Shown here piece after piece: positions 56,105 to 64,000 of a stretch of DNA of 64,000 nt. How positions within the stretch are numbered: the stretch's first letter is position 1; each line of letters starts with the position of its first letter. The notes under the pieces were generated by a model, which made no database searches, was not told the origin of the DNA, and was given only the letters and a program-made list of their open reading frames with translations. The stretch spans positions 1,426,001 through 1,490,000 of the forward strand of contig JAEHOE010000005.1 of NCBI GenBank assembly GCA_016858145.1. Direction: 5' to 3'. The DNA comes from Edaphochlamys debaryana (lineage: Eukaryota; Chlorophyta; Chlorophyceae; Chlamydomonadales). The position numbers and the translations under genes were made by a program.

Positions 56105-57128
56105 CGGTATCTCGGCCTGTGGGGCTCGATGCTGCGTTGCGAAAGAGGAGCCTCAGCTTGGAGGGCGGGTTCACAGGACGCCAACGCGTTCCGAGTCGTT
56201 CCGAGTAATTGAGCCCCTTAGTAATGGCGATCGGTTAGGAAGGCCTGGCCTCCGAAGCTGTTCAGCCATCCAAACATTAAGAACTGCATAGCAATATTGT
56301 TGCCGTAGCTGTTTCGTTGCAACCGTGCGAAATTGGTAACCCTCCCTCAGCTTGTGGTGGAGGCTCTTCGGCGCTCCCCAAAGCTGCTGGGTGGGTTCTT
56401 GCAGTCTTTGTAAAGCCACTGCACAGCTCTATACGCCTCACTATTGCGCGAACTTGCAGGCGCTGCAGCGACAGCTGTGACGAGACTCTCACGCACGAAG
56501 TTGGAGCGTTGAAGCTGGTCTGGCTGCGTAAGGTTACAGTGGCTGTCTTGTAAGAAGCAAGGCACGCAGAGTCGAGCTGACGCGGATGAAAACTGTGTGT
56601 CGGCCTTTCGCGAAGCGTTGCCGGTCGGGCGCAAGCTCAGGCTGGCTCGCACGGGGCTGTGGTTCCCGACTGAGAGACCTGTGCTCTCGTCTGCAGAAGT
56701 TTGTAGGCCTGGCGGCGACAGCTCAGCCCCGTGTCTCGCGCCCCCGTGTCTCGCGAAGGACCGAAAGCCTTGCGCGAGACCTGCACGCGAGTCCTCGCTC
56801 TGCGTTCCTGACGAAGCTGCGGCTCGTGTGCAGAACGTAACAGGGTACCCCCCTGAGGCTGCGGCCGGTTCCTCGCCAGTCAAAGGCGAACCGCGTTTCG
56901 CGCTCCCGCGACCAGGCGACCAGGAGCCCCATGCGACCTGCCTGGGGGCGGCGGCGCCCCCACGTCGCTCCACCGCCCCGCCCCCTTGCCATATTAGCCT
57001 ACTGAGAGACTCCTAGACCAGCCGGCTACATAGTATACGGCGCAACTAGGCTGGTTTCCTAGGCCCCGCGCCAATTGCTCGCTCTGCGACTCTGCCCACA
57101 CTCCAGCCCCACACGCTGACCCGCAGCG
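56105..57128. other. Intergenic, 1.0 kb; expansin-like 3' flank and RRM-gene 5' flank
   Basis: No gene seen. TGTAA, the green-algal poly(A) signal type, occurs at 56409-56413 and 56549-56553, about 300 and 450 bases past the expansin-like stop; either could end that transcript. A short CGTGTCTCGCG duplication is at about 56731-56755. Confidence 0.5.
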
Positions 57129-60097
57129 ATGGTGATGGGAATGCAAAAGCCTGAGGCCGTCTGTGCCGAGCCAAAAATCTTTGTGGGACAGATTCCGCAT
57201 GAGACCACCCAGGAGCAGGTTTACGCCCTGTTCTCCAAGTATGGGACGATCAAGAAGTGCGCCCTGATCACCGGGCAGGACGGCCGCAGCAAGGGCTGCT
57301 CTATGGTGACCTTTGAGCGATGGTCGGAGGCGGAGCTAGCCATCGAGCACGAAAATGGTACAGCGAACCTTGGAGGAGGCCGGACGCTGCTCGTGAAGTT
57401 TGCGGACCCTCCACGGGGGCGTGGCGATGGTCCAGTCATGGGCGTGGCGCCGAAGAAGTTGTTTGTCGGCCAGGTGCTGGTGCCGTCGCGCGTCGACCGC
57501 GTGCACCTGCCTTGTTATGCACGCCCGTGTTTGTGCCCGTCGTGTGGCGTGTGCGTATGCGTCTTGTGTGCGTGTTCGTCTGGACCAAAGAGCTGCAGCC
57601 GCCACGAGCAGCCGAGCAGCCGCGATTTTCAGTCGGCGGGATGTCTGCGTTCAGCAGCCTCGAGGCCACCGACGCCAATTGGGGCCACAGTTGACAGCAT
57701 TGCTATAGAGGATACTGGAGCGAACGCCTACGCTGAGGTGCTTGGTGGCCAGCCTAGGCTGCTGCCATGCTGTCCGCGTGCGGTGGCCACGCCGCCCCCG
57801 GCCGCCGGGACCGCAGAGTATGCAGCGTCACGTTGCAGCAAGTTGCACGCGCAGTCGATACAGCGGTGCAGCGCTCGGTGCAGCTGCTTAGGCACGGGGA
57901 CGTGGCCCCCCCCCTCTCGGTCCGACCCTGCGCTTGCGAACAGCACAGCCGGCAGGTCAGCCCCAGCCAGCAGCCAAGCAGCCTCGTGTTGTTCGTGTCG
58001 TGTGTGACTTGTCTGTTTGTGCGTGTGCATGTGTGTGTGTGTGTGTGTGTTTGCCGCGTGCCTACACGTCTGCATGCGTGCCAGCTCACGACCCTCTGCC
58101 TTGTCGAACCCCCGTGCCTGGCATGCCGCCCCGCAGCACTTCCCTCTTCCTTGGGTCTAACCACCTCCCTCCCTTTGCTGTGCACGTGCAGATTCCCCAG
58201 CACACGACGGAGCAGCACATCCGCACGCTCTTCGCGCCCTTCGGCAACATCACGGACGTGCACGTGCTCAACAAGGGCAACGCGCCGGGTGAGGCGACGC
58301 CCTCGGGGCCTGGGCAAACTTCTGCTGTGTCTGGCGGTGGGCTGGCGTGCTCCAGCTTTGCAGGGCGGGGCGGGAGTAACGCGCAGGGGCCGCCCGGGCC
58401 GCATGGGGTGCCATGTGGGTCGGGCCCAAGGCGCTTGCCTCCAGTCTTGTGGCCGCTCCTGTCCGTCCTGCCTCCGTGCCTACTCTCAACTGCCTCTCCC
58501 CTCGCCCGTCCCAGGCTGCGCCTTCGTGACCTTCGAGCGGTGGGCGCAGGCGGAGGCCGCCATGCTGGCGCTTAACGGGCAGACGCTGATCGAGGGCGCC
58601 ACGACGCCCATGGTGGTCAAGTTTGCGGACGCCAAGGTGCAGGACAACGGCATGGGCCCGGCGACTCAGAAGCGGCAGTTTGGCGCGCTGGAGGGGCAGC
58701 CAGGCTTCCCCGGCGCTGTCCCGGGGGGGCTGGGGAACAAGCGGACCTTCACGGGGGGCGCGCCGGGCGCCATGGGCATGGCGGGCATGGCGGCGGCCGG
58801 GTACAACCCGTACGCCGCCGCCGCCGCCATGGGGTACGACATGAGCACCATGGCCGCCATGGGGTACGGCAACATGGGCATGATGGCGGGCATGGCGGGC
58901 ATGCAGGTGCGCGTGAGTGGGCTCATGGGCCGGGCTGCATAAAGCCTCGGCTTAGCCAACAGCTCAGCTACCATGAAAGGCATGTGGGTCGGGCGGCCGG
59001 GCGGGGCCGGAACTCTCCAATTCACGTTGCTCTGCCACTGGCCCTCGGCGACATATGGCCACGTGGGTTGGCCAGAGGCGAAGTTTCAACCTCTCAACTT
59101 CATATCGCAGGGCATGGGCGGCATCCCCGGGCAAGGGAACCAGCAGGGCATGGCGGGCGCTGGCGGCATGGGCGGCGCGCAAGGCATCGGCGCCGGCGGC
59201 ATGGGCGGAATGGGAGGCATGGGGGCAATGGGCGGCATGGGCGGCGGCCTGATGGCGGGCTCCATGATGGGCGGGATGGTGAGTTGTGGACACGCTGGGC
59301 AAGGGGCAGGGCGAGGCACAGGGACCGGGCTGCTTGTTGTTGGGGTGAGCGGTGTCAAGGGAAACAGCGCTTTTCCTCTCGCTGCGGCTCTGGGGACCGC
59401 GTCGGTGATGTGGGTCGGGAAACACCAACCCTTGCCGGCTAGCTCTCACGTGCTGCACTCTCTGTATACCTCCGCCCAGGCCGGCATGGGGATGATGGGC
59501 CTGGGCATGGGCGCTGGCATGGGCATGAACAAGCCGGCAGGGCTACAGGAGGGGCCCAAGGCGTGGAAGCTCTTCATCGGCCAGGTGTGCGCTGGGAAGG
59601 CCGAGTGGGGCGTGGGGATGTGGGCTCCGCTGTTGACCAGTCATGAAACAGGACCACCTAGCACGCCGGCGCCCCATTCATCCCGCCTGTTTGCGGCTCC
59701 TTCCCTTTGATATGCTGACCATGCGCCTGATGGCTCCTAGCTGTGCATTCCTCAGTCGTTACTCCCGTTGGACCTTCTTGAGGCGTGTGGAGCTGTGCTA
59801 CTGCGGTTCGCTGAAGCGTTGGCCCACCTTCCATTCCGATTTTCTCCGCAGGTTCCGTTCGAGGCGAACGAGACGGACCTGTGGCCCATCTTCAGCCCGC
59901 TGGGCAACATCCTGGAGCTGGTCATCCTGCGCCACCAGGGCAAGTCCAAGGGGTGCGCGTTCCTCACGTACGAGAACCGCACCGACGCCGACAAGGCCAT
60001 CCGGCAGCTGGACAGCCAGGTGTCGGTGCCGTCGGACCCGCGCGGGCGGCTGCTGACCGTCAAGTACGCCAACAGCGCCTCGGCCGCCGCCATGTAA
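57129..60097 (+). CDS. Three-RRM RNA-binding protein, CELF/Bruno type, CHLAMY1 C3-like (450 aa, 6 exons)
   Basis: Exons: 57129-57473, 58192-58288, 58515-58906, 59111-59278, 59480-59584, 59852-60097. RRM1 (about 16-95) has RNP2 KIFVGQIP and RNP1 KGCSMVTF; RRM2 (about 108-195) has KLFVGQIP and GCAFVTF; RRM3 (about 358-445) has KLFIGQVP and KGCAFLTY. Between RRM2 and RRM3 is a Met/Gly-rich linker (GMGG, GYNPYAAAAAMGY). Two adjacent RRMs, a long linker and a third C-terminal RRM is the CELF architecture. In Chlamydomonas the CELF-like C3 subunit of CHLAMY1 binds UG-repeat 3' UTRs and affects the circadian clock; conservation of that role is inferred. Introns sit inside the RRMs right after VGQ/IGQ, the same place in RRM2 and RRM3. 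Intron 1 is long and carries a TG repeat. Confidence 0.9.
58029..58052. repeat. TG dinucleotide repeat in intron 1 of the RRM gene
   Basis: About ten TG units with a few interruptions. On the coding strand the transcript would read as UG repeats, the element bound by CELF/C3-type proteins such as the one this gene encodes. Confidence 0.85.
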
Positions 60098-62075
60098 CTT
60101 AACGACACGAAGCGTTCGGGAGCTATGCAGCACAAGGACCTTCAGCGGCAAAGGCAGCGGAAGCAGGACCGCTGTGACGTGAACGGCGGCCGCTTGCGGA
60201 ACTCGTCAACGGCTGGGAGGCGCGAGGCGCAGGCGGGCTGGGCACACGGCGGCTAGCCGGACTGGACGGAACCAGGGGCGGAGGAGCCAAGCGGCAGTGG
60301 GATGAGACACCACGCCGCACAGTGGCCGAGCGGAGGGCGTGGGGCCGCCTGCAGGGGGAAGGGACCGTGGTGGAAGTCGGCGAATGCCGGCGCAGGCGGG
60401 TAGGGGGTGGGCAGTGCTGGATGCTAGAGCGTGGCGGCACCCGGGGCTCCGCTGGCGACTGCAAAATGTTGGCAGGGCGGGGGGTGGCTGCAGGGCGGAA
60501 CTTCTGTATTAGGAATGCGGGGAGTGCTGGCAGGCTAAGCCGAGTATGTGGAGCGAGGTCTCGAGGCGGAACGTGCTTTCTAGGGACTGACGGCGAATGG
60601 CAGGGGGAGGGTGGGCGCACATAAGCGCGAGCAAAGCCGCCGCCGGCAGTAGCAGGCGGGGGCCTGGGGTCGACTGGTTTAGGGGGTACAGTGAGGGCGC
60701 AAGAGGTACGTGCTACGGCTTGCTGACGCCTAGGCGGGGTGGACCGGGAGGTGTTGCCATTCAGACACCCGAACGGTTTCCGCGCGCTCATCGGCCCTGA
60801 TCCTCCAGAGTATGGCTGGCCCCCGAGTTTCGACGGCGGGTCCAGGACTGATTATGTCCGACGCTTTGGTGGTGGTTCATGCCCCAGCCAGGATGCGGGG
60901 GGTTAGCAGTCCTGCATGGATTGTGCGTGCAGGAGGCCCTTGTCGGATTCCTCTTGCTGTGATGCGACCCATTCGGGGGGACTTGTTTCTCCCCCAACTT
61001 GAACGCAATCCCGAACTATCCTGGCTCGGATCAAGTGGTAACACACGCTCGGCAATGACTGATCGCCTTGAGCTCGACTGCGTCCTGACGTCGTGGTGGC
61101 ACGGCCGGGACGAGCTGACGGATTGCCGCTTGTGTGGTGCTTGCTACACCGGCCTCTGTGGCAAGCAGCACAGCCAGGAGCTCCGGGAGCAGCGTGGGCG
61201 TTGGGGGTCGCTGACCCGCAATGACGACGACTGTGTGGGCTGCAGGCGCGTCAGCGGCAACGCCGCTGGAAGGCAGGGCCAGGACCCAGGAGGCAGAGTG
61301 GTGATGCCCTGGCCGCCTGGCGGTCGGTAACCTACGGAACTTGCAGTTGGTCAGCGCGTGCCTCTGGCCGCCTCCTGCACGGGCCTCCTTTGTTGAGGCC
61401 GGACTCGCAACGGCGTGTGTTCGCCATGACAACGTCCAGTCTATGTGCTTCAACACGGCCTTGCCGGGGCAGACGCCTTGCCTTGCCAGGCTGGTATAAG
61501 GCGCATCTTCGCCCCCGTGCCGTGCCTCTTCACGGTTGGAAAGCGGTCAGCCCGGTAGGCTGCCTCGCCGTCTCCCCGACAGGCCGACCATGCCGAACCC
61601 CGCCGACCCCGACAGCCCTGGGCGGGCTGAGTGCAGAACACGGTCACGGGACGCCCCTGCCAGCTGACGATTGACGCCCTCGCCCCCGCTGCAACTGATG
61701 CGGCTGGACTCAGCGGTGCGCGGAGCTCGTTTGAGCCAACCACGGAATTGCGCGGCATGTGTCGGAGGCAACCTCTCCAAGAGCCAATCACGCTGGGAGT
61801 CCAAGCTAGGCGTGCGCGCGGCTGCATAATGAGTCCTGAGAGACTGGTCAATTTGCAATCCAGCGCGGTGCCCTCACGCCCCATACCATGCGTGATCACG
61901 ACCTCCCTGGCGCGACAGCCGTGGGCGAGAGCTGCACTCCCACACCTGCATACAATCAACTTCAGCCACTTGCACCTGGCTGCAAGCCAGAGTCGCGTGC
62001 GTAGGGGTGTTGTCAGCTGCCGAAACAGCCGGTTGGAGCAATTGCGCATTTGCTGGTCTCCGGAGCTTGCGCATC
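60098..62075. other. Intergenic, 2.0 kb; no gene recognised
   Basis: Between the stop of the RRM gene and the RETICULATA-related start, both plus strand. The left 500 bases are G-rich and may be 3' UTR. Open frames (for example 61450-62049 minus) have no domain or splice partners that I recognise. The right end should hold the promoter of the downstream gene. Confidence 0.5.
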
Positions 62076-62446
62076 ATGCAGAGCCTTGCATCGCGAGGCG
62101 TGGGGCTTCATGCCCCGGCCCCAGTCCGTCAACACCATGTCTCGGTGCCGAGTCTCAGACGCCCGGTGGTCTGCCGCTCGGCATCCGCCAGCTCGGGCAT
62201 TCCTGGTGCGGAAATTGGGCATGCGGGTATGCGAATTGCAGACTGGGGCTTCAGCTTGACCGTCACAACACGTGGAGGTCGGCGGCTAGGCGTGTTTCCG
62301 GGCGCGCGCCGCTGCTGCTCTGACGCCTATTCCGTCACCCCTGATAACATACAGAGAGCGTGAAGGTGCCGAAGGAGGAGCTCCCGGCGGTGCCCGTCCC
62401 CCAACTCGGCGGGCATGACGGCAATGGTGTCGGCAAAGGCGGAAGC

Positions 62447-62482
<36 letters not shown>

Positions 62483-64000
62483 AGCGGCGGCGATGGCAAG
62501 TCGGGGCAGTCGCGAGGCGCTGAAGCGGGGTCGCCGGGACGAGGGATGTTGCAACACCCGCCGTGCAACACCCGCCCTTCACCCCGTCCCCCCGCACCGC
62601 ACCCGCCCCTGCACCCCCCCAAACCTCACCTCCTCCCTCTCGACCCGCTCCAGGCAAGCAGCCCATGGACCCCAAGATCGTCGCGCTCCTATCGGCCGCC
62701 GGGCGCAGCGTTGACAGCTTCCCCGCCGACTTCAAGCTCGGGTTGTTGACCAACAGGGTGAGCCCGCGGCGCGTGGCCAGCGCAGACCGTTCCCCAGGCC
62801 CCCCCCCGCTACCTCGCGGCACCGGCACCGCCGCACGCCCCTCACGACGAGCACCTGGCCTGCGACCAAGTCCCTTGCGGCCTTCAGCTAAGGGTTCCAA
62901 CTGCACACAGTCTGCGCAGCTCTGGACCCCCCCACGGCTCACCCGTGCCCACCCTCGTTCCCCCCGCTCCGCTCTGGATCGCGGGCGCAGGTGACCCCGG
63001 AGATCCTGCAGCGCTACTTCATGTTTGAGTCCAACTTCCTCGCCAAGTTCGTGTGGGGCATCGACGGTGAGATGGGGGAGGGGGGTGGTGACAGGGAGGG
63101 ATTGGCAAAACAGGCAGGGCGTGGGGCACTCGCTGGGGGAAGGGGAGAGGGCCGGGGGCAGCGCGGCAGGCTGGGACAGGGGAAGAGGGAAAAGCATGGT
63201 GCCGTGAGGGGCAGGCAAGCTGCCAGCGGGCTCAGCAGCCACGACCCCGCTACCACCACAGCCCGCCCTCACCCGTCTCCCTTCTCCTCCCGCCCCCCCC
63301 TCCTCCCCACCCGCCTCCCTCCCTAACCCCCCTCCCCCTCCCACCCCCCCTCCCACCCCCCCTCCCACCCTCCCACCCCACCCCCCAGGCTTCCGCGAGC
63401 GCCTGCTGGCCGACCCCTCCTTCTTCGTCAAGCTGGGCATTGAGATCGGCATCGGCGTGGTCATGAAGATCACGGCCGAGTACACCAAGCGCCAGGAGAA
63501 CTTCGCCAAGGAGATTGACTTTGTGTTCGCCAACACGCTCATGGCCATCATCGCCGACTTCATGCTGACGTGGCTGCCGGCGCCCACGCTGGCCTACACG
63601 TGAGCGTGGAGGCTGGGGCGGGGAGGGGGTTTGGGGCGGGGTGGGGACGGGCGGGAGCGGAGGCCTGGTGCCGTTGGGGTGGGGGCTCCGCCAGAGCCCC
63701 TCTGCAGACATCCGTCCTGCACGCTGCGTGCCCACGCCCCTGCCCCCGTTCCGCGCCCCGCAGGCCCAAGGCCGTGTCCAGCAACGCGCTGGCCAACTTC
63801 TTTGCGCGCTGCCCCGACAACGCCTTCCAGAAGGTGCCCCCCGGCATGGAGCCCTTCTCGCTCACGCAGCGCGTGGGCGCCATCCTGCGCAACGGCGGCA
63901 AGCTGCTGGGCGTGGGCTTCTGCGCGTCCATGATCGGTGAGCCATGGGGAGGGCATGGCTGTTCGAGGGCTGTGCGCCCGATGTTGGAGTGGAGGGACAC
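62076..64000 (+). CDS. RETICULATA-related (DUF3411) chloroplast membrane protein, 3' end beyond the window
   Basis: Exons visible: 62076-62205, 62355-62495, 62654-62757, 62991-63066, 63389-63599, 63764-63936; a GT donor follows at 63937, so the gene continues off the edge. About 278 residues are seen. The first 43 or so look like a plastid transit peptide (MQSLASRGVGLHAPAPVRQ, then RRPVVCRSASASS). A poly-Gly linker typical of RETICULATA-related proteins follows, then the DUF3411 core: MDPKIVALLSAAGRSVDSFP, YFMFESNFLAKFVWG, IDFVFANTLMAIIADFMLTW, LPAPTLAYTPKAVSSNALAN. In plants these inner-envelope proteins affect leaf mesophyll development and plastid metabolism; the molecular activity is unknown. 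Intron 2 has a GC donor (ATG|GCAAGT), which alone joins the Gly-rich frame to the core. An ATG at 62007 in the same frame is an alternative start. Confidence 0.85.

Overview
The window is nuclear DNA from a GC-rich, intron-dense green alga, most likely a core chlorophyte. I infer this from the gene set: a NIN-like (NIT2-type) RWP-RK regulator without PB1, a RETICULATA-related protein and a MATE carrier that both start with plastid-transit-like leaders, a plant-type HVA22/DP1 protein, a hydroxyproline-rich membrane glycoprotein, an expansin-like wall protein, and a three-RRM protein like the C3 subunit of Chlamydomonas CHLAMY1. Species cannot be read from the sequence. There are no operons, ribosome binding sites, CRISPR arrays, rRNA or credible tRNA genes.

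Eleven protein genes are resolved, ten complete and one running off the right edge. All were assembled by hand from splice sites, reading-frame continuity and family similarity; every complete model has a total length divisible by three and no internal stop. Minus strand, left half: ankyrin-repeat protein with a CaaX end (1488-7141), NIN-like RWP-RK factor (10015-14941), MATE transporter (15852-20715), HVA22/TB2-DP1 protein (21560-23423), small extended-PHD protein (24019-26627), proline-rich single-pass membrane glycoprotein (29450-32019), JMJD4-like JmjC hydroxylase (32505-37908). Plus strand, right half: CAND1 with 30 exons (38261-49571), expansin-like secreted protein (50342-56104), CELF/C3-like RRM protein (57129-60097), RETICULATA-related protein (62076 to beyond 63936). 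The strand switch is one head-to-head pair, JMJD4-like and CAND1, sharing a 352-bp presumed promoter.

The genes do not form one pathway. Loose themes are nitrogen-responsive transcription (NLP), translation and protein-turnover control (JMJD4-like, CAND1, RRM protein), membranes and plastid (MATE, HVA22, RETICULATA-related) and the cell surface (proline-rich glycoprotein, expansin-like).

The most unusual content is in the introns. Nine of about 108 introns use GC instead of GT as donor, each forced by frame. Many introns are G-rich just after the donor and C-rich just before the acceptor, so their ends could pair. In CAND1, pieces of three exons recur as near-copies 90-116 bases downstream, inside the next intron; one brings a second in-frame donor. 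Three CAND1 introns share one 3' module. Other introns hold a 63-base G run, a 0.5-kb purine minisatellite and tandem duplications. These are readings by eye and need RNA-seq and alignment to confirm.
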